Of a stretch of 64,000 nucleotides of DNA, positions 19,454 through 29,992 are shown in pieces. Under the pieces are notes generated by a model. The model did no database searches and was not told where the DNA came from. It saw only the letters and a program-made list of their open reading frames with translations. The stretch is from NCBI GenBank assembly GCA_964036045.1, contig OZ038392.1, positions 26,707,663 to 26,771,662 of the forward strand, written 5' to 3'. The stretch's first letter is position 1. Each line of letters starts with the position of its first letter. The DNA comes from Eutreptiella sp. 'Long Island Sound 2002'. Lineage: Eukaryota > Euglenozoa > Euglenophyceae > Eutreptiales > Eutreptiaceae. A program made the position numbers and the translations under genes.

Positions 19454-19567
19454 TTCAACAGTCTGGATGCCAAGTAATGGCTGATTCGACAGTCTGGATG
19501 CTAATTAATGGCTAATTCGACAGTCTGGATGCCAAGTAATGGCTGATTCGATAGTCGGAACGCCATT
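19444..19567. repeat. 31-bp tandem repeat, four imperfect copies
   Basis: Units start at 19444, 19475, 19506 and 19537. Each reads TAATGGCTGATTCGACAGTC plus 11 more bases, with one to several differences. The array overlaps the stop of the extra ORF and lies in the region before the 3' LTR. A weaker partial unit precedes it. Confidence 0.85.
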
Positions 19568-19966
19568 AATGGTGTCGACTGCCTTAATATGCCCTGTCGA
19601 TTTGACAGATGTATAGGCCTTTTGGTTGTTTGTCTGCTGGGCACTCAGCTTCGAGGGCTGTACCCAATGCTATGGTTTTTTGACGGGCCCACAGCTTTGC
19701 TGTGGGTAGCGCCCGTGCAGTGTGCTTGGCGAAGTTGTCTTATGCAGCTTCTGCCAGGACACAGCCTTGGCAGAGTCCAACACGGCGTACGAATGAGGCG
19801 CTGACGACAGGTATACCATATACTGTACCTCAGTGTGTGGGTTTCGACCACTATTATGCTTCAGTAGCCAGCACATGTCGAGGTCCAAAAATTTTTTTTC
19901 TGGGCCCACCCTTCAAGTTCGACAGTGTGACGCCCACCCAGAGGAATGAGACCTCTTCGAGGTCTC
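19568..19966. other. Untranslated region before the polypurine tract
   Basis: No gene is seen. This is the internal 3' region of the gypsy element between the tandem repeat and the polypurine tract. It contains a short imperfect inverted repeat around CACAGCTTTGCTGTGG (19690-19705). Confidence 0.5.
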
Positions 19967-19978
19967 AGGGGGGGGTGG
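19967..19978 (+). promoter_or_regulatory. Polypurine tract for plus-strand priming
   Basis: AGGGGGGGGTGG lies immediately before the TG that opens the 3' LTR. In LTR elements this tract resists RNase H and primes plus-strand synthesis. Its position supports the LTR border at 19979. Confidence 0.7.
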
Positions 19979-20273
19979 TGTTATGGCTCCGAACAGCAGC
20001 AGCGCAGCGAGCGCGCGAGTCGCAATCACAGTCGCAATCGCACTGCAGCCTGTGAATACATATGAAGCATCGAAATGCCAGTTGCGTGAACGAAGTGCTG
20101 TATGATACTTCGATATCTCTGGACAGGGTGTTTATCTTCAAATTTGTGAAGTGTCTATGTATTGGTGCTCCGTCTAAAGGTCCTGCGCAGAGGTTTGTCG
20201 ATTTGGGATTCCGGATTTTCGAGAAACAAGAGAAACAAGAGGACAAGAGACTTCCCAAGTCGCAAACCACAAC
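19979..20273 (+). repeat. 3' LTR of the gypsy element
   Basis: Direct repeat of 2211-2505, the same 295-bp length, with about 16 mismatches by eye. The flanking bases on the two sides of the element do not show a clear target-site duplication. Confidence 0.88.
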
Positions 20274-21180
20274 TGGCCCTTGGGTGAAGGTTGGACTTTC
20301 GAGTGTTGATTTTGGTCAGAAAGAAGGGGTCAGCTTAATATGGGGTCTGTTGGCGGGTTCGTCTTGGACTGGTACACCCGCCAAATGGGCACACGAAATG
20401 ACCCATATTTGACCAACAACCCTACCCAAGCTTTACATACCCAACCTAGTGGCCTAGCACCAAAGGATGCCTATAATCTCCTGTAACCTTGGTCGTTGAA
20501 CACACATGCAAGTGCTTGGGTTGCAAATCGTCTTCATTTCGGAAAGCCGATTTTTGGCATGCAAGCACAAAATGTGGCCAACTGGGTTGCAATGTACATA
20601 TATGCACGCTCCGGGGAAGTCAAGTGATATGACCCGGGTGTTAAGGCGTGCAAAGAGGGAGATCATACGGACTCAACGTATTTCTGCATGTACTTGGTCG
20701 CCAAGTGCACGAGAATGACCAATATTTGGAAAACCCCAAAAATGTATAACCCTTCGGGCATGTTGAGTTGGGATCCAATGGCCCCAATATATGAGGTTGA
20801 TGGGGGCAAACCCTCATCAACCGTGCCTATGAGGCACATTAGGCCGCATTTGGGAGCTTGAACGCGCGGATCCCTTGTTATTGAGCTTGGGGGATGAAAG
20901 CGCGTTTCGAGATTTTTCGTCACGGGAAAAATCGGCGACTTATGCCAAAAAATAGAGATAACAATTGCGGAACACTCGAAGTGTGTTGCGCCGTTAAGTT
21001 CTCGAAAAATGACTTTATAAATTTGGCTTATCAGAGCCGTGGCACAGGCGACGCCGTCATTTGCGACCGCAACAACGGGCGCCTGTGGTAAAATAATAAA
21101 AAAGAATCGCCGCAAGTGCAGGCCAATTCGCAATCACTGCATCGATCAATTGCCGTCGCGAATCTGTACAAAATACATGG
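20274..21180. other. No gene recognised
   Basis: Only short ORFs without motifs are present. Some of the plus-strand reading between 20890 and 21180 may belong to the decayed retroelement whose chromodomain follows, but this cannot be shown. Confidence 0.4.
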
Positions 21181-21213
21181 TTCCGCGGCCGAGGCCTGCG
21201 TGGTTTTTCGTCA

Positions 21214-21435
21214 GTGGTTGCAGGTATTGCACACTACAAGTATAAACTGGGCTGGAAATTCATAACCCTGTGGGATGGCTATGGGCTATCTGAGGCAACC
21301 TGCAAACCCATGTCTGCCTTTATACAGCCAGATGGGAACATCAATTCCATCTTTGGTTCCTACCTCGCTGAGAACAGCGAGGGACAGCTACTAACCCGTG
21401 CTGAGACTCTGTCCCAGCGTAAGAAGAAAAACTAA
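21214..21435 (+). pseudogene. Chromodomain relic of a second LTR retroelement
   Basis: A 73-codon frame reads VVAGIAHYKYKLGWKFITLW, then DGYGLSEATCKPMSAF, and ends in a basic RKKKN before TAA. The pattern matches the chromodomain at the integrase C-terminus of chromoviruses (V..I..H, W.FL..W.GYG..EATWEP...F); the usual Trp of TWEP is Cys here. Nothing upstream could be matched to integrase, so this is probably a truncated remnant. It differs clearly from the chromodomain at 8452-8673. Confidence 0.45.
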
Positions 21436-24060
21436 TCTCCTTGTGCCTATCTATTCATTGTTCCTAACCGAACTTAGGGGGTTGCAAGCTTCAGGAGGTG
21501 GTGGTATACCCCAGATATCCCCTCCTCCCGTTTAGAGTCTCCTTTGGGCCACTCCTGCGGGAGTATCGGGTCCCCTTGGACACACAGTTCCCCCTCACCA
21601 AGCAAAGCAACACTTGGGATCATCCGAATACCATTAGGCCGCTTATCTTCTTTGCAGCCCAATGGTCGGTGAGTCCTATTGCTCCAGCCTCCCACCGTGC
21701 CAGCATCGTGCACAGTGTAGAACCAAGAACTCGCCACGCGCTGGAGTAGGTACCTGCGGGGTTGGATCAGTCCGGGCTGCCCCCCTCCATACGACCACCC
21801 CAACTGCGGATGACCTGAACACGCCAGCCTACGTGAACAGATTCCGTCCCTTCGGAACTCACAGTTGGGGCCTATTACTCGCAGCCCCCTCTGTCCTCTA
21901 ACCTCCCAGGGGTGGTGAGCACCTTTGTGCTGACTGCTAGGCCTACTCAGTGTGTGCAAGGACAGGCTCAGGACTCCTGTAGAGGTCGAATTTCGGTGAA
22001 TGTACTAATTCCGACCCTCAATCTGGTTCGGGACTCCAAATACCTGCACATCCGCTGCTTTTGGAGCCCTGTTCCTGCCCTGGTTGTGCCCTGCACTCCC
22101 ATGCCTGTGGTTACCAGTGTGAACCAGATGGCCGCTTATCAAGTTTGCAGCCACCCAGCGAGTGAGTGGCTTGTTGACCACGTGTTGCACGGGATATGCC
22201 CTAATGTGATGACCTTGGGGAGCAAACGAAGAGCGGTGGCTTCCTAGACCAGGGGGGAATGGCAAGCAAGGTGTTGAAGGCAAGTTGTGCGCACCCTCGT
22301 TGGGGACAAGCGTGCCCACAGTTAGGACCCCTAACTGGTCCAGACCCATGGGGTTCTACCCGTCTTGGCGGTGTTACCATACCCCTAAGTGTGCTACGTA
22401 TGTCTGTGTGTGTCTCACTCCTCTCCCCAGCGTGGCTGCCATCATCGGCCTTCACTGATGTCGGACCGAAGGTCCTATATAGCTACTGGTACCACTCCTA
22501 TGGGGCCCAATTAGGGTGCTGGCGCCTAACCTTTGGGGAAACGGCAAAAGCCCTACCTACTAAAGGGGAGGGGTGGCCAAGTGTGCTAAGGGCATACAAA
22601 ACGCCCATTTTTCTAGAGGCCAAAAGCTAAATCGCTCCCCTGCACGCGAGGAAAAGCCCGCGGAGCAGGAGACACCACTACACTACACTCGCTAATGCCA
22701 GCACCAGCCCTCGAAGGCAGGGTGAGCAAGACTGTACTGAGTCTCTACCAGGCTTGCTGACTCAACCCCCAAACAAGCTACTGGATGCCGGTGGCAAAGG
22801 ACTCACGGGTCCTATTGACCCCCGTGTGAGAAAGTGAACGAAGATAGCGCCACTAGGCGGCTGTGGCCTAACGGGGATGTCACAACACATTTCCCTGCTA
22901 GGGCTTGGAGGGAAGGAGTGCTGTGTTTGCGTGCACAGCGTGTGGTAAGGGTTTTACATGAGGAGGTCGTTCTGTCCTTGCCACTCTTGGCTGAGGTTCA
23001 TTTTAATTGTGGGATCTGCGCCCTTTTTAGCTCGGCAAGGGGGTGCACCAATCACCCTGTACCTTTCCCACCTGAAAGCAAAGGCAGATGCAGGACGGTT
23101 TGAGGCCGAGGAACCTAACCAACCTCTCCGTATTATTCGGGTCTCCGGTTGGAAAATACTACACTGTCCCCAAACCGTCCTATCAAGCAAGCAAGCGTTA
23201 AGGACTCCGCCCGTTCTCTTATAGAACGTAGCGCGGAGCCCTGGGTAACCTAACAAGGGTTTCAGCGCGTGCACAGCGCGTGGCCTACAGCCCTTTAATG
23301 CATCATGCAGCATGTAGGGAAGGTAGATGAGTCGCATATATTGTTTCTTTTCCTACATTTAATCGTAGCAATTTAACCAATCACGAAGAAACTCAACTAG
23401 GAGGTGAGGTCCCCCTCGGCTTACTCACCTTGCTCACCACTTATCATGTGTATGCCGAAGGACAACGAACACAAGAGCAACCCTAAGCAACCCTACGGCG
23501 ATTTATAAACAACCCTAAGCGATTAATGCATCGTGTGTATTATGCACTTCTTCCTTTGTTTCCTGCAAGAGAGAGAGAGGGAAATGACGGGCAACTGCAC
23601 AGCGCAAAACGAACCCTAGCGTTTTAAACAAACCTACTTTAACGCCACGGCGAGAGCAGGCAAGAGCAAGCACTTTCTTTCTGACCTGTGGAGAAAAGGA
23701 GGAAGTGAACGGATGCACAGAGAAGTGACACAGCGTGTGAATGCCGGGATTAGGCACATGCATCGCGAGCACAGCGCACACTCTAACCCTACGTGCGCGG
23801 TGCGTGTTCCATTTGTCTGACATACCTTTGATCCTTGGTTTTACGTGTGCAGAGCGAAGAAAGTGAGCACCCATACTCCCAACAAACGCAACTGTGACAA
23901 CCCTAGCGTTTTAGCGAAACGAACAACACAAACACAGTGGTTACATGTGTCATGACAGTAACATACCTGAGAGGCGGGTTGTCCGTCTGCTCTGTTGTGT
24001 GGCTACTTGTTGCATACTTTTTCCTAAAAGTTATAAAATTTTCGATGCAGCGGTGCAAAA
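21436..24060. other. Long stretch without a recognisable gene
   Basis: ORFs are short, and none shows a domain, splice-site logic or codon pattern I can defend. It may include the LTR and flank of the retroelement whose chromodomain ends at 21435, but no second LTR was found. A motif of CCCTA(A/G) type recurs around 23480-23510. Confidence 0.4.
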
Positions 24061-24620
24061 ATTTCTTATAAAAGCTTTTAAGAAGAAGGCTCACACCTTC
24101 TTTTCTCAGAGCCGAGTGGACTCCCGAACCTCTTTTCTTGGGTGCGGCTCAGTTGCGCCTGTCTGCGACTATAAGTTTTCAACGAAAGATGACGATTTCT
24201 AACTTGTTTTCGTCAACTTTTAGCGATTTGACTTCTTAAATCGCTAATCCTTCCGCTAAACCACAGGATTCACACCCTATTGGTTACATTTTCTTTTTTT
24301 TCAGCTCCTGGAGTTTTGTGCACTCCATCAGGAGAATTGCTCCGCCCTGACCTTTGGTCAGGATCTTTACTAAAACGCTGTTTATACGGCGATCGCCGCC
24401 TGCATTAGAGCGTTTGATAGTACCCTAGTGGGCAAGCATGTAAACTGCAGGGAGGAGGTCATAGGTTCAAACCCCGCTACCCCCACATTTTTACCAAAAG
24501 TTTTCGCCGCACACTGGCGACTTTTGAGGAATGCCCCTTCGAAGGGACATCATTCACGGTACATTACACTGTTTTTCAAGGGTACCTACAGTGTGATAAG
24601 CTTCTATGAACTGATGAGAG
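24061..24620. other. Hairpin-dense segment
   Basis: Several near-perfect hairpins lie close together: AAGAAGG/CCTTCTT near 24083-24102; TAGCGATTT at 24221-24229 with AAATCGCTA at 24238-24246; CTCCTG/CAGGAG near 24305-24334; CCTGACC-TTT-GGTCAGG near 24346-24362; GGCGATCGCC near 24388; and ACACTGT/ACAGTGT near 24567-24597. The segment is also more AT-rich than its surroundings. Such hairpin density is common in algal organelle genomes and rare in nuclear spacer. An organelle-to-nucleus transfer is possible but unproven. Confidence 0.5.
24411..24486 (+). tRNA. Degenerate tRNA-Cys(GCA)-like sequence
   Basis: The sequence aligns by eye with tRNA-Cys: a D-arm-like CCTAGTGGGCAAGC, an anticodon region AACTGCAGG with GCA at 24447-24449, a variable region AGGTC, a box B match GGTTCAAACCC at 24464-24474, and CTACCCCCA at the 3' end. 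A T5 tract (24488-24492) follows, as after Pol III genes. The 5' acceptor strand does not pair with the 3' strand and the T-stem has mismatches. It is a tRNA pseudogene, an organellar relic, or the head of a SINE rather than a working tRNA. Confidence 0.35.
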
Positions 24621-25402
24621 TGTCATTGGCTGGTTAGGAACATTTTCTGAGGTAATTTTGGGGAAATTTGAGCCCTTTTCCTTGGTCCTACTAGCTTGAT
24701 CAACTAGTACTCCAGGGGGGAGTAAGAAAAAGTCACTACCAAGTCTTTCTTGGGGTACTTGATCCAGGCCAAGCCCCCCCTAATCCTTAGGAAGTCGTTG
24801 AGACCAACATTTAATCATTTTTATCACTCTTTTGAGGCTTTAAGTACATTTTTCAAAGTAACTAGGGTTATAACCCTACCCCCCCATGAAGTTCACCCCT
24901 ACCACTCAAGTGAGCGGAGGTATCTTTTTTGAGACATGGCCACGACGGCCAAAAACATTCACAAATGCGGCCAACGGTCCGAAGTTCTGCCCTACTTAGA
25001 CATATCTACATGCTCATATATCGGGCCTAGGTGTTTCCACTACCTTAAGGTACCAATGGCTAGGCGACCTCAATTATGGCACTTCCCATATGTAAAAAAG
25101 GAAAACAGAACGTCAAACTGGTCCTGCGCTGCAGTGCAGCATTCTCCAAGTGGGCCATTCTTTGATGCAAGCGGATGATGTGTAAGTGTATTGGTGTATT
25201 GGTGCAGTGGTTTTGGGATACTAAAATGAGAAAAGAGAATGAAAACAGCAAGGGCGCACACAGGCAAGGGCAACAGCTTCGTGAAAATAAACTCAAACCA
25301 GTTAGTTAGCCCAGTCCAATGTAGATCCACTTGCTCCAGCGAGTGATTATTTAATCAAACCTGGTTCTTTTCGGCGAATGTTTTCAAATTCATTGATCCA
25401 TT
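24621..25402. other. No gene recognised
   Basis: AT-richer spacer with T- and A-runs. No ORF has recognisable content. The last part may be the 3' UTR of the minus-strand zinc-finger ORF that ends at 25403. Confidence 0.4.
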
Positions 25403-26740
25403 TTATGGCTGCTTGGGCATTGAGCTGTGTTGTTGACTTGATGTTAAAGTCAGCGGCTGTTCTTGACCATGCCTTCGCCATTGCTTGTTGATAGCGTGGA
25501 CGATCGTTGAGCAGTGTCTTGAGCGTAGAAGTACTTTTGGATCTTTCATATCGAATGGATGAGGTGCTGGGAGGTTGGTGGAATCGATGGACGCTTTGGG
25601 GTGGCTCGTGGTTTTTGATGGGCGTTCAAAGAAGAGGCGAGTGTTGCCTCCCATAGAGTCATAATCCGCTTGCGCCGTGTTTTCGTATTCTGGAAATTGA
25701 GTGCTCGAGTTGGTATTTGTTGAGCTGTCTTGGAAACTGGGCAATGAGGCATTTTCCGAATCGTTCCTTGAATCTTCCTTGCCATTTCTCTCGTCTTCCG
25801 AGCTGGAACATGAGTCGTTTCCCTCCTGAGCACCACTTCCTGAACCTTCACTCGAGCGTTCTTCGTGACCTCCATAAATATTAAGCGGTTCGGTGAGTTC
25901 ATCGTCCTCCTCATCTTCTGTGGGTGTTCTGGCTTGTGATCTCTGGCTGCTTTTGTGAAGAGATTGAGAGACAGTTTGGGTAGTGTCTTTTGGCTCAATG
26001 CGTCGGAATTTCTCGTATTCAATAATCAACGGTTTGGCATGACCTTCTAGTTTGCGCCTTTGCCGGCAGTTCATACACCGTAGTGGTTGGTGCAGACCTT
26101 TGCGTTCAAACCATTCGGCGCAGTCTTGGGGTGTTACGAAAATATCTCCGCAGGTCTTGCACTTGATCGGTTGGCTTTCCTTTGTTGCCGAACTTTCGTC
26201 CTTTGGATTCGGTGACTTTCGGCAGCGTTGTTTCAGAACAGTTCGCCAGGCTTCTTCTTCATCATAATCAGTAGATTGAGATTCTGATTCATTAGCGTCA
26301 TGGATATCTCCGGCCCGAAGGGTCTGCAAAGCATCAAATTGATTGTGACTTGCAAACTTAGATATATTAGAAGCTGTTGCCCTTACCTGCCCTTGCAAGC
26401 TTCTACCTGTTGGAGGCTTCAAATTGTCAAAGTTTTTGTTGTTCGAGGCACGTGTTTTTTCCGGTGTTGGTTCTGCGACAGAGAAAGAATATGGGGTGTG
26501 GGTAATATGTGGCCGTTGCTCTGTTGTTTCTGAGCTTCGTGTTGAAAGCGAATGTCTAGAGGAGCGTGAAGAAGAATGCTTGTACCAGCATTTGTGCCCG
26601 AATTTACAGCGTTCTTGGAAGCGACATTCGATTGAGGATGCTTTACGGCGAAACGAAATATAGAAACTTACGAGAGTGAAGTAGTTCGGTATTTCTTCGG
26701 AGAAGTCTGCGCACAAGATGCAGCTGCGCAAATCTTGCAT
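25403..26740 (-). CDS. CCCH zinc finger and zinc-ribbon protein
   Basis: An uninterrupted frame of about 445 codons starts at ATG 26740; a longer form would need a TTG at 26752. Near residue 40 a CCCH finger is visible, C-X5-C-X5-C-X3-H (CRFQERCKFGHKCWYKH), a type that usually binds RNA. In the middle a second module reads CKTCGDIFVTPQDC, then WFERKGLHQPLRCMNCRQRR. This resembles the small zinc-ribbon family in which CXXC pairs flank a Phe...KG...P.RC core. The rest is Ser, Glu and Asp-rich and probably disordered. A perfect GTAAGT lies at 26671-26666 just upstream of the finger, but I could not find an in-phase acceptor. A 5' exon and a different start remain possible. Function unknown, probably nuclear or RNA-linked. 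Confidence 0.65.
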   Translation of the reverse strand: MQDLRSCILCADFSEEIPNYFTLVSFYISFRRKASSIECRFQERCKFGHKCWYKHSSSRSSRHSLSTRSSETTEQRPHITHTPYSFSVAEPTPEKTRASNNKNFDNLKPPTGRSLQGQVRATASNISKFASHNQFDALQTLRAGDIHDANESESQSTDYDEEEAWRTVLKQRCRKSPNPKDESSATKESQPIKCKTCGDIFVTPQDCAEWFERKGLHQPLRCMNCRQRRKLEGHAKPLIIEYEKFRRIEPKDTTQTVSQSLHKSSQRSQARTPTEDEEDDELTEPLNIYGGHEERSSEGSGSGAQEGNDSCSSSEDERNGKEDSRNDSENASLPSFQDSSTNTNSSTQFPEYENTAQADYDSMGGNTRLFFERPSKTTSHPKASIDSTNLPAPHPFDMKDPKVLLRSRHCSTIVHAINKQWRRHGQEQPLTLTSSQQHSSMPKQP

Positions 26741-26752
26741 TTCGATCTGCAA

Positions 26753-27339
26753 TACTTCAGTTTTGGTCCCACCAGCATTTCGATCTGAAGGTTTTTCGAA
26801 AAGACTTCTTTTTCCGATTCATTGCGCAAGCGCGCGCGTTTTTTTGGAGCGGAGGTATCTTCCTTCATGGAGGTAATACCGAAATAAAATAGGCACTTCA
26901 TGCCTTGGGCCTTGTAGGTTAAGCCTAGTGGTCTCCCACCTCAGGACCCCTATACTCAATTGTTTCTATCACTTATTGTGGTTCTACTTTTCCATTGAGT
27001 CTGAATTCAGTTGCTTGGCCATGCTGGCCAAGCCAAATCCCGTGTCTGGCCCAACCAACCTGCCCCAGATTCCTAACCAACTCCATTGCATGTCAAATGG
27101 TGCACATGAAGTGCATGAGACTATCTTGGTGGCCAGACTAATGTCAGTTTTCATTGTAAAATCATTTGTTTTGTCCATATGTGACCGAAGCTTTGTGTTT
27201 AAGCTTGCACTGTCTATCTGCAGCCCCTCTTTGCTACACATGTTTTGATTGTGGAAGGATTTATCCTGATTTCATTGATCCGGTGCCTGGACTTGCTCTA
27301 CTTTATCTTTGTGTAGACCTTATTTTGACTTGTGGAAAA
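26753..27339. other. Spacer right of the zinc-finger ORF
   Basis: A 77-codon minus-strand frame (26668-26901) with a basic stretch (PKKRARLRNE) overlaps the start of the zinc-finger ORF in another frame and ends in the TAA of GTAAGT. It may be a 5' exon, but the phase does not work with the nearest acceptor. Otherwise no gene is seen. Confidence 0.35.
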
Positions 27340-27968
27340 TCAGCAAAGTTTTGTAAAACAAATACAAAGAACAAGCACAACTGTGGGCAAACCAGAAACC
27401 TTTTCTGCAAGCAAGCAAGCAGCAGCAAGCGCCGAATGGGCACATATCAGACTTCCGTTGTGGTGCTTCAGATTCGAGTAAAATTTTGGTGGATGATACC
27501 TGTGGGTGTGAGGTAGAATCACACAAAGTTTGAGCGAGACACTCAACGGTGGCGGCCAAGAACCGGATTCGCAAGTGGCGGACCTCAATTTCAAAAGCTG
27601 CAGTTTTAGGGCCAAAAACAGCCATTTCAGGGCCAAAAAAACCCTGGAACACATTCAAAACGGCCAAACGAAGGGAAACGGTGGGTATACTTCCCCGTGT
27701 CAACGAGCTCTTTGCGGCCCTCTAACTCAATGATATGTCCCGGAAACGGCCCAAAAAGGCCCCCAGAAGCTCCAAATGCCGACAGCCACAAACAAAGAAT
27801 AGGCCATATCTTTGGCTCAAAATGCGATTCGGAGGGCACATAATCCACCCGCAACCCCACACTTTTTGTAGTGTCCACCCCTCAAAATTGCCCATACGGA
27901 CACCTAGACCCCAATACCTAGGCCCACTAGGCTACGGCAAGCTGCAAGCTCAAGCCCAAACAGGTGGG
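27340..27968. repeat. Partial copy of the inverted-end/TTAGGG repeat family
   Basis: From the CAAG-rich tract and AAATGGG onwards the sequence parallels the copies at 30.7, 37.4, 38.9, 40.7 and 41.8 kb: GTGGATGATACCTGTGGGTG, CTCAACGGTGGCGGCC, then CGGCAAGCTGCAAGCTCAAG near the end. The left part of the unit is diverged, and the right part is cut off by a G-run at about 27980. Confidence 0.75.
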
Positions 27969-29844
27969 TGCCCAAATGGGGGCGGGGGGGGGGGGTAGTT
28001 GGCGTCCTAGGACCCGCGGAGTTGCCCCCCCCCCCCCCCTCCCGGGATGATGTGCCTGCAGGTTTTTTTGGGAAACCTGTGTACGGGAAGACTTTTTTGT
28101 TTTCCCAGTTAAGGACTGCCCGGTGGGGTCCAGCTGAATCAAGGATTGTAGTGTGCACCAATAGTGGCACAAAGTAGTAAGGGGTAATCTTTGCACTGCG
28201 CACGCACGGCGTGCTACTTTTAGACTATGCTCCCCCCGAAGAGCCCCCAAGCACACCCCTTGGAAGCGCCCTTGGAATTAGGTAAACCCAAACTGCCCCA
28301 GCTCAAGAAAGTTGCAAACTACCTTCCCTTCACATAACACACATCATGCACAACTAGAAAAGCCATGAACAGCGCATTGGTCGCCACCCTCAAGAACACA
28401 CAACGAGCCTTAATCGCGTCCTTGTATCGGATAATCGGACTTGCTTCAAAACTTCCACTTCCCAATGGAATCTTTGGCCGTCCGATGCGTGCTTGTCCCC
28501 CCGAGTGGAAATGGCTCTTCGCCACTCTGCAGAGATATAATGTAAAGCATAAACACAATCAAGAGAGTCGCAAACGGCATTGCGTGTAGTGCCGCATACC
28601 GTCACTTGTTTTGCGCTTGCCCTTGAAACTTTCTGTTGTACACGGTCCAATCGGGTGAATCCTGCTAGTATCAAAGCGTGGATTCAAAGATTGTCCCGGT
28701 TTCCTCAATAGCACCGCAAGGTTGGAGCCCAAAAGAGGGCCGAAATGCTACGTCACCCCTGCATTCTTGGGGATCCCCAAACAAAGGGTGACAAAATCAG
28801 AAGTCAAAACCTCTGCTAGGGGTCACCATGATGCCCCTAGGGGCCCGTAGTATCTCAAAGTATGGGTCTCTAGTATGGCCAGACGCCCAAACAGTTGCAC
28901 TGCGCGCGCACTAAGCTTAAGGCTCCCCCTAATGTGGTTGCCCACTACCACTGAAGGAACTAGATTTTCTTTTGTTAAGGACCGCCCTCAGGGACAGCCC
29001 CAAGGACCATCAACGCCAACCACCATCTTGGGGGTCCCCAGCGCCCAACACAGGGACAAAATCAGAAGTCGAACCACAGCCCGGAAAAAAAGGTTTTCCT
29101 ATTCTTAAGGGCTTTCCCTAATAAAAAAAAATTGGGGCTTCTTAAGGAGATCCCTGTCAAAAACCACGTTTGACAACTCAAAACCATGTAACATCATTCG
29201 GGCAAACATCTTTCTAAAGGACCCCCCTGGGACCCCATTGCACTATGCTGAAGGCACCCCCCTATTTGCCCCCCCCCCCCCCCACACACACTCCAATCAG
29301 ACCCTACTGAGTAGTATGAGCCACTGAATCCTTTGAGCAAAAGCAAGACAATGCTGGACACAATCTGCGTATTCCGGGCACTCGGCGCTCCCCTTGGACG
29401 TGCTAGCCATGGCGTGATAGGAGCAATTGTCAAGCAGGGTGATCAAAAGCGCTGGGAAACAAAGACGATTAGAAAGTAACTTGGGCAGTGCTGAACAGCA
29501 GTCTTCTCCTTTTTGGTTTTTGGTTCAGGCCAAGGTTAGTGAAGGTAGAGAAGCTCGCATACCATATGGTACTCAACAGTACTCAAGTTCTCAGAATCAA
29601 GAATCAAATATGTCCTGTTTGTATATTTGTCCCACGGAGCACCGCTGAATCTGAAACCACCAGGATACCGGTGGAAACAAAGCTGGAAACTGCCATGCCA
29701 AAATGACAACAGCACCGCTGTAACTCAGCCAAAAAAAAATAAAGATCGAAAATGCACGCAAACTGAGCACCTTGGCCCACATCTACACACTCCAGAACTG
29801 AATGAAAATAGATGCCACATAAATACCAAACACACGCCACACCA
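27969..29844. other. Repeat-rich spacer with a reversed MITE fragment
   Basis: No gene is supported. A G-run (27979-27994) and a C-run (28026-28040) lie close together. At about 28975-29030 the bases TTAAGGACCGCCCTCAGGGA and the following AACGCCAACCACC match the end of the hAT-type MITE in reverse orientation. An imperfect duplicate around GACAAAATCAGAAGTC occurs near 28790 and 29055. ORFs in this stretch are short and without motifs. Confidence 0.45.
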
Positions 29845-29992
29845 AGATGAGCTGGCGCAACCTGCTCAATGTATGGTGCTCGCAATGAGTTCCAGGGATC
29901 AAGGTTCACAGCCGTCCCGTTCTACGACGGTTCCACAAACGACTGTGGTAGCGGATCTGAAACGTAGTGAGGGTGAGCTGACTCTGATACCA
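29845..29992 (-). repeat. Leader of an LTR retroelement (uninterrupted copy)
   Basis: Read on the minus strand, a tRNA-primer-like site is followed by about 135 nt of leader that recurs at 49349-49430 plus 48010-48095. In the second copy a retroposon splits it. This copy shows the empty site. No gag or pol sequence was recognised next to it. Confidence 0.5.
29980..29992 (-). promoter_or_regulatory. Primer binding site matching initiator tRNA-Met
   Basis: The minus strand reads TGGTATCAGAGTC. TGGTATCAGAG is the complement of the initiator tRNA-Met 3' end, used by many plant and algal LTR elements. A TATATAAG box lies on the LTR side near 30013-30020, as expected if an LTR occupies the bases to the right. 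Confidence 0.5.

Larger units (their letters stand above)
2211..20273 (+). mobile_element. Decayed Ty3/gypsy LTR retrotransposon with extra 3' ORF, split by a LINE
   Basis: Two 295-bp direct repeats starting TGTTATGG bound the element. Inside, in order, are gag with a CCHC knuckle, protease, RT, RNase H, integrase, a chromodomain-like tail, and an extra ORF. A polypurine tract touches the 3' LTR. This order (RT-RH before IN) is that of Ty3/gypsy (Metaviridae). Removing the 7952-bp LINE and one 674-bp duplicate leaves an element of about 9.4 kb. LTRs differ at about 16 of 295 sites by eye, so the insertion is old. No target-site duplication or tRNA primer site was recognised. Gag-pol has many stops and frameshifts, so the copy is dead. 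Confidence 0.92.

Noticed and set aside
2200-20285. Target-site duplication of the gypsy element
   Set aside because: The bases before 2211 (GGGAC) and after 20273 (TGGCC) do not match for 4-6 bp under any small shift of the LTR border I tried.
24411-24486. Functional tRNA-Cys
   Set aside because: The acceptor strands do not pair and the T-stem has mismatches; reported as degenerate only.
26640-26901. Upstream exon of the zinc-finger gene ending at GTAAGT
   Set aside because: The donor is perfect, but the nearest AG acceptors give a 31-bp or similarly tiny intron and the wrong phase. Kept only as a remark.
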